A stretch of 63,086 nucleotides of DNA from Planctomycetia bacterium (GTDB taxonomy: Bacteria > Planctomycetota > Planctomycetia > Gemmatales > Gemmataceae), in the NCBI GenBank assembly GCA_005808665.1, contig SYLG01000136.1, positions 1 to 63,086 on the forward strand, given 5' to 3'. The stretch's first letter is position 1. Every line of letters begins with the position of its first letter. A model generated the notes under the pieces. That model ran no database searches. It was not told where the DNA came from and saw only the letters and a list, made by a program, of their open reading frames with translations. The position numbers and the translations under genes were made by a program. Shown in pieces: positions 46,017 through 55,408 of the stretch.

Positions 46017-47914
46017 TTTTCCCCGGTTTTCATGAGCCTGTATTTTACCGAATTGGCTGTCTGCCTTGGGGGAAACTCATACGGAAGTGATTTCAGGAAC
46101 TCGCCCAATTCCTGGATCTCTTCCTTGCTCAAATGGCTGGTTTTACCATGTCTGTCATCCGGATTGTTGGTGGTAAGGACAGCCTCCAATGTTTGAGCCT
46201 TGCCATGGTGAAGGTACGGGGCGGTTCGGTACAACCCTATCAGGGAGGGCGTATCGTATTTGGTTCCCATTTGTTCCGTTTTATCTGACAGGCCAGTGCC
46301 TACATCGTGGACTTTGGCCACCTTCAGGTTGCTATCAGTAAAGTACGGCCCGGAATGACATGTGGCACAACCCACCGTTGGACTTTCAAAATGGATTTTG
46401 CCACGCTTTGCTTTCTCACTGAGTTTGCCGGGACCTTCACTATAAGGCGACAAAGTTTCCACTTCGAATGAGTTGGAGTAAATGGCCAACGCATCCAGGT
46501 CTTTCGACCTTCCCGCAAGGTCAGCTTTTCGTTCCGTTGGGGTAAAACCCCGTTTATTGGGGATCGGGCCATTGATAAGCCCCCGGCCCTGCATCAGCCT
46601 TCCCCGGATGGTGTATTCAAAATCCTGAACTTCATCCCGATCGGCCGACCAATGGAGCGGGTGGGTGTGTCCCATTCCGAAAAGCGGAGGCGTTTTTCGT
46701 AACCCCTCCGGATTGTGCCAAACACGGCCATCGGTAAGGCCATCCGGGTGGCAAGAAAAACAGGATACCCAGCGGGGGCCGCTCATCGGTTGCCGTGATG
46801 ACCCAAAGAGGTATTTTCCATGGACCCACTGTTCATCAGGCAGTTTATCACAGACTACGACCTTGGCCACCGACCGAAGGCTTTGGGTATCAAACCCCTG
46901 TACTGCAAAGTCCATGGCAGCATAAACCCAAACCGTTTTCCCATCCGGACTCACCCGCACAGCCCGCGGATTTTTGCCCACTTGAATGAGGTTGCCACGC
47001 CCTTCAATTTCCCGGTAGTCATCGTCAATTACCCGACAGGCGTTCATGTCATCGGTTGCGGAGTAAATGACAAAGAGGCCGGTGGCATCCGGAGTCAGGG
47101 CCGCCTCCCAAGGGTTGGTTACCACCAATACGCCGTTAAAATTGTCCATGGGAACGGATGCCCGGCGAGTTCCGGGTGCATCCTTGTTGGTGGAATAGAC
47201 TGTAATTTGGGGAAAAATAGACCCGCTGCCATCAATTACCTCAATTCGGGATCGAACATGGGGGAGATACGCCTTGGGCCTCCTTGGGTGGACAACCAAA
47301 GAACGACTTAGATTGTCCGTGGAGTGCCCTTTCCATTCATCAACCACCACCCCGGATGCCAGATCTACCTTATGCAACCTGCCATTGTAAAATCCGGTCA
47401 CAAACAAAGATTTTTCGTCCGGACTCATGGCTAGTCCCCGAACGAAAGAGGCCACCGGAATCTCACGCAATCTGGTCCAACCCACCGTTTCCCATTCGCT
47501 TACCTTGCCTGGATAATCATGCGTTACCCAAACCCTGTCCCCCGTAGCCGAGGATACGATGCCATACGGTTCATCCGCACAAGCAATGCGTTTAATCACC
47601 TTTTGGGTTTCAGTGTCTACCAGGACAAGGACATCCTCCGAAAAAACAGCCACTGCCAGTAATTTCCCCGCTCCGAGAAAAGTTACTCCTTCCGGTTTCT
47701 TTCCTACCGGGATTTCCCCCTTTTTCATCCGGGTCGAAAGGTCCACCAACGAAACTGTCCCACAATCGGGATTGGCAACCGCCAGGAGGGTTCCTGAGGG
47801 ATTGATATCCATTAAACTGTTGGAACTGCCGGCCCTTACTACCTGGGTTTGTTCCAATAAACCCAACAATATGCAAAGAATTGTCGGGTAAAGCCTTTTT
47901 CTTGGCTCAATCAT
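46013..47914 (-). CDS. Beta-propeller (YVTN-type) di-heme cytochrome, exported
   Basis: 633 residues. A hydrophobic signal (about 8-28) precedes a seven-bladed YVTN/WD-like beta-propeller (about 30-370). The C-terminal part has two heme motifs, CFSCH (near 385) and CATCH (near 515), with the 'YDTPSLIGLYRTAPYLHHGKAQTLEAVL' region (residues about 545-575) characteristic of MauG/cytochrome c peroxidase-type di-heme enzymes. It probably works in the periplasm as a peroxidase or an oxidase-type electron carrier. Coupling to hisN and mtnA by ATGA overlaps is unusual for an exported redox protein. Confidence 0.83.
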   Translation of the reverse strand: MIEPRKRLYPTILCILLGLLEQTQVVRAGSSNSLMDINPSGTLLAVANPDCGTVSLVDLSTRMKKGEIPVGKKPEGVTFLGAGKLLAVAVFSEDVLVLVDTETQKVIKRIACADEPYGIVSSATGDRVWVTHDYPGKVSEWETVGWTRLREIPVASFVRGLAMSPDEKSLFVTGFYNGRLHKVDLASGVVVDEWKGHSTDNLSRSLVVHPRRPKAYLPHVRSRIEVIDGSGSIFPQITVYSTNKDAPGTRRASVPMDNFNGVLVVTNPWEAALTPDATGLFVIYSATDDMNACRVIDDDYREIEGRGNLIQVGKNPRAVRVSPDGKTVWVYAAMDFAVQGFDTQSLRSVAKVVVCDKLPDEQWVHGKYLFGSSRQPMSGPRWVSCFSCHPDGLTDGRVWHNPEGLRKTPPLFGMGHTHPLHWSADRDEVQDFEYTIRGRLMQGRGLINGPIPNKRGFTPTERKADLAGRSKDLDALAIYSNSFEVETLSPYSEGPGKLSEKAKRGKIHFESPTVGCATCHSGPYFTDSNLKVAKVHDVGTGLSDKTEQMGTKYDTPSLIGLYRTAPYLHHGKAQTLEAVLTTNNPDDRHGKTSHLSKEEIQELGEFLKSLPYEFPPRQTANSVKYRLMKTGEK

Positions 47915-48179
47915 GCCATTCTCCAGTATCTACCCAATGCATTCGCAGAACGAACATCACTCGATTATCCCAATCTAGCCATTCTACTATCGTTTGGGCT
48001 AACCCTTTCAATTGCAAGGGCAGGGAACGCCTTTCCCAGGGCTCATTATGATCCTTGGGATGGATCCCCAACAAGGATTCGGCTAACCCACCTCCTGATT
48101 GAAAATAACATAGTTGTTCAATGGAACGAACGGACGCCATGTTTAGGATTTCCAACTCCTTGGCCTCAATGGGGTCCAA
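47907..48179 (-). CDS. Small protein of unknown function upstream of the di-heme cytochrome
   Basis: 90 residues from a TTG at 48179, or 77 from the ATG at 48140. It overlaps the cytochrome start by eight bases, which favours a real, co-translated gene. No signal peptide, membrane segment or known motif was seen; the C-terminus is rich in Trp and Met ('WLDWDNRVMFVLRMHWVD'). The ribosome binding site is weak for either start. It could be a chance frame. Confidence 0.4.
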   Translation of the reverse strand: MDPIEAKELEILNMASVRSIEQLCYFQSGGGLAESLLGIHPKDHNEPWERRSLPLQLKGLAQTIVEWLDWDNRVMFVLRMHWVDTGEWHD

Positions 48180-48562
48180 TCCACGCCGGTTTTGGAGGAT
48201 TTGATTTCACTGGTTTGCAAGGGTCAATACCCGGCGCCTGACCTAAGAAATTACCCAAACGGAAGAATTACCCCAAAAAACGGTTAGGGGATTTGGTTGG
48301 GTTGGAAAACCAAACAATTAAGCCCCTGAATCCAAAGGTTCGATTACCCAGCTGGTTAGGGTGGGCCCACGACCTTTCGAGAATGGAACCCACCTGTGAT
48401 AATATCGGCATATTGGGATGATTGGTTAAAATGCCACCCGTTGGATTTTTTGTTCCATCCCGCTTTTCTTCCAATGGGCTCAATACCATTCACAACGAAT
48501 CCGATGATTGTATCAAGCATAGCGTTTTTGCCGATGGTGGCATTTTCAAGGGTGGACGGGAC
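48180..48562. other. Divergent intergenic region
   Basis: No convincing gene. A 7-bp inverted repeat TTTGGTT/AACCAAA (48292-48298, 48308-48314) and a candidate promoter for the barrel-like protein lie here. Frames that run into this region from 48422 lack a signal sequence or ribosome site. Confidence 0.4.
48375..48403 (+). promoter_or_regulatory. Candidate extended -10 promoter for the barrel-like protein
   Basis: TTTCGA (48375-48380) and GATAAT (48398-48403) are 17 bases apart, with TG at 48395-48396 forming an extended -10. It is about 160 bases before the ATG at 48563. Pattern evidence only. Confidence 0.28.
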
Positions 48563-49462
48563 ATGATCAAATCCAGCCAATTACTGTTCCTTATGATTTT
48601 TGGCCTTGCCGTGACTTTGAATTTCAAGGTTCATGGCCAGGATTCTGCCCCATACCAGGCTTGGCGGGGCTATTCCGAGGGAGAAACTGCTGCGGAAGGT
48701 AGCTTGGGTGTGATGGGTGCTCACACCCTTTCCGATTGGATTGTCCGACCCGGACAAGGGGGGGACAAAGAAGGGGTAGGCTTAAACGGTCCCATTGGGT
48801 GGGAAATCTATGCTATGGTGGGTCCCTCGTTTCCGGTTTCAAATGGTGCCCTTGCCAAAAACCTGATGGTCGGGTGGGATATTACCGGTGGCGGGCGAAC
48901 CCTTTTCTTCAACCAGGAAGCAACCAAAGCATGGGTGGTGGATATTGGCATCAGCAATGTTTTTCAAACCGCCAAAAACCGCGAACCTGTTGCCAATGTG
49001 GTTAATTATGGCAGGCAGAACTTTGATAACTCGTTTAATCCATCTCTTAATGATTTTAAAACCTATGGCAGCTACACCGGGCCGGTCGTTGTAAAATATG
49101 TCAATCGCACCTCCGCAAACCTCGCCGTGGGTCGGGAGTGGTACCTTTGGGGCAGCGCCGAGGAAGAAAATCGTAATGACAATTTTCGCTATGGCTTGGA
49201 TATAGGTGGCAGATGGGGTTCCATGAAAATGCAACCCGATTCCACGCCTGCCAATCCCAATCAGGTTACCTTCCAAACGGTTGGCTTTGGGGCACTCTTT
49301 GGGGTCATCCATGCCGATTGGGAAATCCCATGGCATGGTATCATCCTCCAAAACGGTTTGCGGCTAGAACTCGACCAAAACTGGAATAGTGTTCTTCAAC
49401 AACAAAATGATTCAAATATTTTGTCCCTAAACCTGCTCTATCGTTTTGGCATCCGCTTTTAA
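48563..49462 (+). CDS. Outer-membrane beta-barrel-like protein
   Basis: 299 residues from the ATG at 48563, which gives a signal peptide ending near 'VHGQ' (about residue 26); a longer frame from 48422 would bury it. The mature part has alternating strands rich in Gly, Tyr, Trp and Phe ('GWEIYAMVGPSFPV', 'LRLELDQNW') and ends in 'YRFGIRF', a terminal Phe as in many barrel proteins recognised by BamA. Similar proteins of unknown role occur in planctomycetes. Monocistronic, ended by a hairpin 23 bases later. Confidence 0.65.
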   Translation: MIKSSQLLFLMIFGLAVTLNFKVHGQDSAPYQAWRGYSEGETAAEGSLGVMGAHTLSDWIVRPGQGGDKEGVGLNGPIGWEIYAMVGPSFPVSNGALAKNLMVGWDITGGGRTLFFNQEATKAWVVDIGISNVFQTAKNREPVANVVNYGRQNFDNSFNPSLNDFKTYGSYTGPVVVKYVNRTSANLAVGREWYLWGSAEEENRNDNFRYGLDIGGRWGSMKMQPDSTPANPNQVTFQTVGFGALFGVIHADWEIPWHGIILQNGLRLELDQNWNSVLQQQNDSNILSLNLLYRFGIRF

Positions 49463-49484
49463 CAAATAAAAAATCAATCCTGGC

Positions 49485-49511
49485 GATATGCATTCCCGAG
49501 GAATGCATATC
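49485..49511 (+). terminator. Hairpin terminator after the barrel-like gene
   Basis: GATATGCATTCC (49485-49496) and GGAATGCATATC (49500-49511) form a perfect 12-bp stem with a CGA loop, 23 bases after the stop codon, followed by a short TTTT at 49515-49518. Position suits a terminator although the U-tract is short. Each arm contains ATGCAT, itself palindromic. Confidence 0.5.
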
Positions 49512-49866
49512 CAATTTTCTGGAAAAATGGCCTTTTGACCAGGATTTCCCCGGAAAATAACGGTTTACAAATAGGTTTTGAACGGAATTATTCCATGTCG
49601 GATTGTGCTTTCGGACATTAATGGAATAGGGAGAATCCCCACAGCCATGAATTGTGGCATTTGGAATTGTCCTGGTAAAATGATGTCCCTTGGAAGTACC
49701 TCCCAAAAAACTTTTGGATTGTAGTCCACTCCTTGGTACTTTTGGAGCTCCAAGTCCTAAACCGTTGGGATTTCTAAACTAAGCAAGGTAGCCAGGATCG
49801 CTGTTTTTTATTGAATCCCACTCCATAATGGACAGCTCTTTTCTTTTTCCACAAGGGCGTTTTCCC
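49512..49866 (+). other. Intergenic region before the PQQ-type beta-propeller
   Basis: No gene seen. An 8-bp inverted repeat TATTCCAT/ATGGAATA (49589-49596, 49621-49628) encloses 24 bases that can pair further (GTC/GAC). Its role is unknown; the promoter of the next gene must lie nearby. Confidence 0.35.
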
Positions 49867-51138
49867 ATGAAACCGATTTCTTCGTTTGCAGGCATCCTGA
49901 TGTGTTTGGTTTTTCAGGGGAATCTCCGATCAGAAAACTGGCCCGAATTCCGTGGGCCAGGGCGACAGGGACTTTCCGTTGAGACCAAATTGCCTTTGAA
50001 ATGGAGTGAAAAGGAAAACATCCAATGGAAAAAGGAAATTCCTGGAGAATCCTGGTCCACACCAATCGTTTGGGGAAACCGGGTTTTTCTAACCACGGCA
50101 ACCGATCAAGGGCAATCGTGCCGTATCATTTGCCTGGAATCAAAAACGGGGAGTGTCCTATGGAACAAGGAAATTTTTAGGCAATTGCCTCGCAAAAAAG
50201 AGCAACGCAATAGCTATGCAACCCCAACCCCCGTTACCGATGGCCAAAGGGTCTACGCCTGTTTTGGGGATGGAAGTTTTGCGGCCCTTGGTTTTGACGG
50301 GGAGGTTCTTTGGACCAATCGTAATTACCCTTTTTATAGCCAACATGGCCTTGGCGCTTCCCCCATTTTGAGTGGGAACCTACTCATCATGACTTTTGAT
50401 GGTAGTAGCCAAGGAGAAGATAAACTGGTCGGCTGGCAAACACCATGGGATAAGTCGTTTATGGTGGCCCTTGATGCCAAAACGGGAAAAGAGCGGTGGA
50501 AAACCAACAAGGGAATTACCCGGATTTCCCACGGTACACCGGTAATTTGGAATCCAGAAGGGGGAAAGCCCCAAGTGGTTTGCGAAGCTGGCGATGTCGT
50601 CCAAGGGTATGACCGGGATACGGGGGATAGGGTATGGACCAGTGAAGTTCAGGGTGAAGGAAAGGTTCCTTCCCCAATCATTGGAGATGGCTTTGTCTTT
50701 ACCTCGGGGGGCTTTCGCGGAAAGGAAACCATCAAAGCTTTCAAACTGGGGCCCATTGGCAACCTCAAAGAAACCAACCTTGTATGGGAACAAAAAAAAG
50801 GTACCCCAAAGGTGCCATCCCTGATTTATGTAAACTCATACCTGTTTGCTATTCAAGACATGGGCATTGCCAGTTGCCTCCAACCAAAGACTGGGGAAAT
50901 GGTATGGCAGGAGCGTTTGGGAGGAGGGTTCTCGGCATCCCCTGTTAGTGCCGGAGGACGCCTTTATTTTCTCGATAACAAGGGGGAAACGACCGTAATT
51001 GAAGCTGGGCCTGTTTTCAAAGTTCTTGCCAAAAACAAATTGGATGGGAATGTTCAAGCCTCCATGGCAATTGCCAATGGTTGCCTTTTTCTTCGTACGG
51101 ATCAGCACCTGTACTGCGTGGCTAATTCCAGGGAATAA
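49867..51138 (+). CDS. Exported PQQ-like beta-propeller protein
   Basis: 423 residues from the ATG at 49867, which starts a signal peptide (to about residue 22); a frame start at 49828 adds 13 residues ahead of it. Repeated blades of the pyrrolo-quinoline-quinone/BamB type are visible ('GSVLWNKE', 'GEVLWTN', 'GKERWKTN', 'GDRVWTSE', 'GEMVWQER'). It begins 'ENWPEFRGPGRQGLS', a common opening in planctomycete members. No catalytic residues for alcohol dehydrogenase were recognised, so a binding or scaffold role is as likely as an enzyme. Confidence 0.82.
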   Translation: MKPISSFAGILMCLVFQGNLRSENWPEFRGPGRQGLSVETKLPLKWSEKENIQWKKEIPGESWSTPIVWGNRVFLTTATDQGQSCRIICLESKTGSVLWNKEIFRQLPRKKEQRNSYATPTPVTDGQRVYACFGDGSFAALGFDGEVLWTNRNYPFYSQHGLGASPILSGNLLIMTFDGSSQGEDKLVGWQTPWDKSFMVALDAKTGKERWKTNKGITRISHGTPVIWNPEGGKPQVVCEAGDVVQGYDRDTGDRVWTSEVQGEGKVPSPIIGDGFVFTSGGFRGKETIKAFKLGPIGNLKETNLVWEQKKGTPKVPSLIYVNSYLFAIQDMGIASCLQPKTGEMVWQERLGGGFSASPVSAGGRLYFLDNKGETTVIEAGPVFKVLAKNKLDGNVQASMAIANGCLFLRTDQHLYCVANSRE

Positions 51139-51262
51139 AAGGAATAAGTCAGCATCAGGGGACTTGGTTTTTGAATGGCCCCAATTTGGAGTGTGGCCGA
51201 TTAGTAAATGAAACCATCGACCAAATGGGGAATGGTGGATAGGAGACCTTTGACAAAAGACC

Positions 51263-52654
51263 TTAATAGGCGTTTTTGTGGACAAATCCGCGAAAGGCGG
51301 TCAGGAACAATATCCTAAGGTCAAGCCAAGGGGTCCAATGGGTTATGTAGTATAGGTCGTATTCTATCCTTTTGCGTAACGAGGTGTTGCCTCGCCAACC
51401 ATTCACCTGGGCCCAGCCGGTGATGCCGACTTTTACCGAATGGCGGATCATGTAGTTGGGAATGCTACGAGAGAATTTTTGGATAAAAACCGGCCGTTCT
51501 GGACGGGGCCCTACGAGGCTCATATCGCCTTTGATTACATTAAATAATTGCGGAAGTTCATCCAAGCTGGTTCTACGCATGAATGCTCCGAACCAGGTTT
51601 TTCGGTCGTCTTCTTTTTGTGCCCAAACTGCGCCGGTTTGATTTTCCGCATCCATTCGCATGGAGCGGAACTTGTACATGGGAAATACCTTGCCATTGAG
51701 TCCGCAACGATCTTGCCAAAAAAAGATGGGGCCTGGGCTGGTTAGCTTTACCAAAACGGCAATCAGTGCCAATATGGGAGAAATCAAAATGACAACAATC
51801 AGGGCGATGGCAAAATCCATAATCCGCTTGGTTAGGACATTGATGCCATGGTGGGGACTTTCCCTTAATCCCAAAACCGTCATTCCGTGCAGGCTGGTGG
51901 TTTGAATGGATAATCCTGAAAGGCCCGGAAGGTCAGGTACAAGGTGCACCTCCACCAAGGTGTCCGAAAGTAGGTCAAAAACTTGCCTGACTTCGGCAAA
52001 TCGCCGCATGGGTAAGGCAATGAACACCTGCTCAATTTGGTTTTCCCTGACGAGTCGGGGAAGGTCTGGAATTGAGCCAAGGATGGGGAGGTCGGAATTG
52101 AACGGAGTTTGTTCATCCACAAAACCCAAAACATTGAGACCCAGCCATTTGCTTTTCAAAAGGGCCCGAAGAGTGTGCCTGGATTCGCGCCCTGAGCCTA
52201 TGATCAAACAACCGGAAAGATCAAAACCGGTTTGGCGAAGGCGCCGTAGGGTAGACCAGGCCGTCCTGCGGGCAAAAAAGACCAAACAGGTTTCCAACAA
52301 TCCAAACAGGGCCAGGGCAAGGCGAGGTTCATAGCGGGTCCGGGTGAGAAAAATCGTAGCCAAAACCAACAATAATAAAAGGGTGGATCCTTGCAGAATG
52401 CCCCAAAGTTCTTCCCGGAAGCGGCGAAGGCGGGTGATTCGGTATTGCCCTGTCCAGGAAAAGGAAATGGCGGCAAGCAAAAGCACCACCGGAATGCCGG
52501 CCAGGCAATCCGTAAAAGAGGGAACTTCTTTACCAATCTCAAACCAGCCTGTCTGGAAGCGGATAAAATAGGCAAAAATCCACGCAAAAGCGGTAAAGAG
52601 AAGGTCCATTACCAGTAAAATCATGCCAAGTGATTGGCTAATACGGCGAACCAT
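51263..52654 (-). CDS. Undecaprenyl-phosphate sugar phosphotransferase (WcaJ-like)
   Basis: 463 residues. Four N-terminal transmembrane segments (about 8-127), a Rossmann-like CoA-binding type domain (about 143-255), another hydrophobic helix (about 277-305) and the C-terminal bacterial sugar transferase domain ('[19 protein letters not shown]', 'YKFRSMR', '[14 protein letters not shown]', '[11 protein letters not shown]', '[15 protein letters not shown]'). It transfers a sugar-1-phosphate, usually glucose, to undecaprenyl phosphate to start an exopolysaccharide unit. GGGA lies before the ATG. No other polysaccharide genes are adjacent. Inner membrane. Confidence 0.92.
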   Translation of the reverse strand: MVRRISQSLGMILLVMDLLFTAFAWIFAYFIRFQTGWFEIGKEVPSFTDCLAGIPVVLLLAAISFSWTGQYRITRLRRFREELWGILQGSTLLLLLVLATIFLTRTRYEPRLALALFGLLETCLVFFARRTAWSTLRRLRQTGFDLSGCLIIGSGRESRHTLRALLKSKWLGLNVLGFVDEQTPFNSDLPILGSIPDLPRLVRENQIEQVFIALPMRRFAEVRQVFDLLSDTLVEVHLVPDLPGLSGLSIQTTSLHGMTVLGLRESPHHGINVLTKRIMDFAIALIVVILISPILALIAVLVKLTSPGPIFFWQDRCGLNGKVFPMYKFRSMRMDAENQTGAVWAQKEDDRKTWFGAFMRRTSLDELPQLFNVIKGDMSLVGPRPERPVFIQKFSRSIPNYMIRHSVKVGITGWAQVNGWRGNTSLRKRIEYDLYYITHWTPWLDLRILFLTAFRGFVHKNAY

Positions 52655-52824
52655 GGTTTCCCTGCCCGGATTAAGGAATTCGCTTAGGATAAACGGACAC
52701 TAAGGTCCGGGTCTAGCGTTCTTTTTTGGAAGATTTGGTCAAAAGTTTTTACAATCATTCTGGACAGGATCTTTGCCTCGTGTAAAGATAAGGGAGTAAT
52801 GTTTCTTTAACCGGAGGCTATTTC

Positions 52825-53127
52825 ATGGCGCATGTTGTCACAGAACCCTGTAAAGACTGCAAGTATACCGACTGTGTGGTGGAATGCCCCGTTGAGTGTT
52901 TCTACCAGGATGGGGATATGCTTGTAATCGACCCGGACGATTGCATAGATTGCGGTGCCTGTGTCCCGGCTTGTCCTGTGGAAGCTATCTTTTCAGAGTC
53001 CACGGTACCTTCCCAATGGTCCAGCTACATTGAATTAAACGCAACCAAAGCGACCGCCCTTAAGGCCTCTGGCCATCAAATCACCAAGCATCAGGCTCCC
53101 CTAAAAGGGCCAGGTTGCAAAGGGTAA
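52825..53127 (+). CDS. fdxA: 7Fe ferredoxin ([3Fe-4S][4Fe-4S])
   Basis: 100 residues. Cys9, Cys17 and Cys50 should bind the [3Fe-4S] cluster and Cys21, Cys40, Cys43 and Cys46 the [4Fe-4S] cluster, as in Azotobacter FdI-type proteins ('[15 protein letters not shown]', '[14 protein letters not shown]'). It carries electrons in the cytoplasm. GGAGG lies eight bases before the ATG. The gene is 72 bases upstream of hemH, so co-expression with heme synthesis is possible. Confidence 0.93.
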   Translation: MAHVVTEPCKDCKYTDCVVECPVECFYQDGDMLVIDPDDCIDCGACVPACPVEAIFSESTVPSQWSSYIELNATKATALKASGHQITKHQAPLKGPGCKG

Positions 53128-53199
53128 TTTGGAATTGCCCAAGCGAATTTGCTCTCGGGCCAGGAAAACCTGGCCCGTTTCCATTGTTGGGGATCTTCC

Positions 53200-54171
53200 A
53201 TGAAAACAGGGCTCCTCTTGGTTCAGGTTGGGACCCCTGATGCTCCTGAGCCCGGCCCGGTTAGGCGATACCTCAAACAGTTTCTAAGTGATAGGCGTGT
53301 CGTCGACCTGAAATGGTTCCCCTGGATCCCAATTCTTCAAATCCTTTTGTTGTTTCGTCCCGGCCGATCTGCGGCTAAATATCGGCGCATATGGGACCCC
53401 ATTACTGGGTCCCCTCTGAGGCATCACACCACCAACCAAAGGGAGGCGATGAGGACCCGGTTTCCTGACCTTATTGTCGATTACGGAATGCAATACGGAA
53501 ATCCTGGCGTAGGAGCCGTAGTCGATCGGATGATTCGCCAAGGTGTCGACCGTTTGATTGTAATGCCCATGTATCCACAATACTCGATGACAACTACCGC
53601 CGGGGCAACCGATGCCCTTTTTCGGGAGCTATTCAAACAGGTCAGGGTACCTGCCATTCGTATCATTCCGCCCTATTACGATCACCCTGCCTACATTGGA
53701 GCCTTAACCTCGATCATGCAGGCGGATTTGGCAAAATTGTCATGGACTCCTGAACACTATGTAATCAGTTTTCACGGCATTCCCGTTCGGTATTGCCAAA
53801 AACTGAAAGACCCTTACGCTACTCATGTTAAAGCAACAACCCGGTCATTAACCCAAAAAATGGGTTGGAAAAGATCTCTTTGGACCCAGTCGTTTCAATC
53901 CATTTTTGGCCGGGAGGTTTGGCTCAAACCAAACACCGACACGATTCTTGAAGACTTGGCTAAAAAGGGGGTTAAAAAAATCTACGCTTTAACCCCTGGT
54001 TTCACGGCGGATTGTCTGGAAACGGTGGACGAAATTGGCCACGAATCGCTTGAAGCTTTTCAAAAAGCAGGTGGAGAATCCCTTAGACTTTGTCCAGGGC
54101 TAAATGACCATCCCATTTGGATCGATGCCATGGAAACGATCATTCGGCAGGAAGGCTTGGGATGGATTTGA
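53200..54171 (+). CDS. hemH: Ferrochelatase
   Basis: 323 residues from the ATG at 53200 (GGGGA upstream); a TTG at 53149 would add 17 residues. The catalytic His192 ('ISFHGIPVRY') and the acidic 'CLETVDEI' (about 272-279) of ferrochelatase are conserved, with 'YPQYSMTTT' (125-133). It inserts iron into a porphyrin or coproporphyrin. Heme supply matters here because the window alone encodes several c-type cytochromes. Which tetrapyrrole branch it serves cannot be told from sequence. Confidence 0.95.
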   Translation: MKTGLLLVQVGTPDAPEPGPVRRYLKQFLSDRRVVDLKWFPWIPILQILLLFRPGRSAAKYRRIWDPITGSPLRHHTTNQREAMRTRFPDLIVDYGMQYGNPGVGAVVDRMIRQGVDRLIVMPMYPQYSMTTTAGATDALFRELFKQVRVPAIRIIPPYYDHPAYIGALTSIMQADLAKLSWTPEHYVISFHGIPVRYCQKLKDPYATHVKATTRSLTQKMGWKRSLWTQSFQSIFGREVWLKPNTDTILEDLAKKGVKKIYALTPGFTADCLETVDEIGHESLEAFQKAGGESLRLCPGLNDHPIWIDAMETIIRQEGLGWI

Positions 54172-54208
54172 CCGTTCCACCAGGGGATCCGGTTCTTATT
54201 CCGGTAAA

Positions 54209-54943
54209 TCAGGGATGTGGGGCCTTACCAGTCAATTCAAGCAACCTTCCCAATTCCGTTACCGGGGCAGGATGGTCATCCACTCTAAGGTCGATCCACC
54301 GGTCGCCAAAGCCATTGGGACCGCCCTTTGGTTTGACAATTAATAGGGCCGCGGATTGGCGCCCTCGTTTGTCACCCCCTGCTTCATCCCCAGCCTTTAA
54401 AGCCTTGAACAATCGCAAGGCCAGGGGCCCTTTGGCTTCTTCAAAGGCCTTGGCCATGTCACCAATCACATTGGGACCAGCAAGTAAATTTCCTTGAGCT
54501 GTGTAATTGGCACCCAATTTGTGGCCGGCCCAAGGCATACATTTGGAACCGGTAAAGGCTTCGGGAACCCCTTTCAGGTTTAACAACCCCACCTGGCGAT
54601 ACTCCTTTCCCAAGTCTTTGGATAAAAGGAGGTCGAGAGTTTCCTTGGGGTTTTTACCTTGAGAAAGCAAAGCTAACCCATCAGGCCCAAAATCCACATT
54701 GACAAAGCTTTGGGTGGCAATGGCCCCGATATTGGCTTTGGCAAAAGGCACAGCACTGCCAACCGCAAGGTATTTCGATGCAACCACGATTCCCATTTCG
54801 CCAGTTTCAATGTCTCTGGCCACAAGGGAAAAAGTGCTTGCCAAATCCTTTGCCGGATTTTTGTTGGGCATGGCACTCTGGCCTAAAACAGCCATCACAA
54901 CAAGGATTATTCCTGCCGGGGCAATCCTTTGAAAAGTCACCAT
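54209..54943 (-). CDS. DUF1028 family protein, exported
   Basis: 244 residues with GGGAG before the ATG and a signal peptide to about residue 25. The mature part begins 'STFSLVARDIETGEMGIVVAS' (about 36-56), the hallmark of DUF1028, an Ntn-hydrolase-like fold; the new N-terminal Thr/Ser would be near Thr37 or Ser38. Length matches the family. Function is unknown; relatives sit near oligopeptide or amidase genes. Converges on hemH with a 37-base gap. Confidence 0.8.
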   Translation of the reverse strand: MVTFQRIAPAGIILVVMAVLGQSAMPNKNPAKDLASTFSLVARDIETGEMGIVVASKYLAVGSAVPFAKANIGAIATQSFVNVDFGPDGLALLSQGKNPKETLDLLLSKDLGKEYRQVGLLNLKGVPEAFTGSKCMPWAGHKLGANYTAQGNLLAGPNVIGDMAKAFEEAKGPLALRLFKALKAGDEAGGDKRGRQSAALLIVKPKGGPNGFGDRWIDLRVDDHPAPVTELGRLLELTGKAPHP

Positions 54944-55023
54944 ATCAGCTCCCTGATCCTAATAGGGCCACTTGGAGGGCACTACCTTATCATCTTGATA
55001 GAGGAAACCGCAAGGAGATGCAT

Positions 55024-55341
55024 GTGACTGAATTTGTTGGGATACAGGTATTAGGGAAGGTGGGTGAAACCACCCAGGATTTTGGCAAACGGTTGACACT
55101 TTTTTGGACAGAAACCCTGAGGAAATTCCCTGATGAATTTGCCTTGGTTTATGCCGAAACCATTTGTTTCGAATTCCTTTTGGGCAAACCCACCAGGCGT
55201 TACGCCATTGAAACCCAAGGGGTCAACTTTTTCCTGGAGAAAATCCCTGGTGAGGGTTTTGAGGTTTCCCCTCCGACAGAAGAGGATATTTACACCAAAT
55301 ATGAACTTCCGGCAACAGAATGGTGGCAAATCGAACATTAA
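55024..55341 (+). CDS. Small hypothetical protein
   Basis: 105 residues. The GTG at 55024 lies six bases after AAGGAG (55012-55017); an ATG at 55018 abuts that site. The sequence is a mixture of predicted strands and helices with 'YAETICFEFLLGKP' in the middle and no Cys motif, signal or membrane segment. I do not recognise the family. It is 67 bases before lpxB on the same strand and has codon use like its neighbours, so it is probably real. Confidence 0.55.
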   Translation: MTEFVGIQVLGKVGETTQDFGKRLTLFWTETLRKFPDEFALVYAETICFEFLLGKPTRRYAIETQGVNFFLEKIPGEGFEVSPPTEEDIYTKYELPATEWWQIEH

Positions 55342-55408
55342 ATGATTGGTAGGGTTGTCCCCGGTCTCTCAAATCGATTAGCTTGGGAAAAGGGAGGGAT
55401 GGCACCTG

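Noticed and set aside
48356-48580. Minus-strand 74-codon frame in the divergent gap
   Set aside because: Overlaps the start of the barrel-like gene and has no supported start or known motif.
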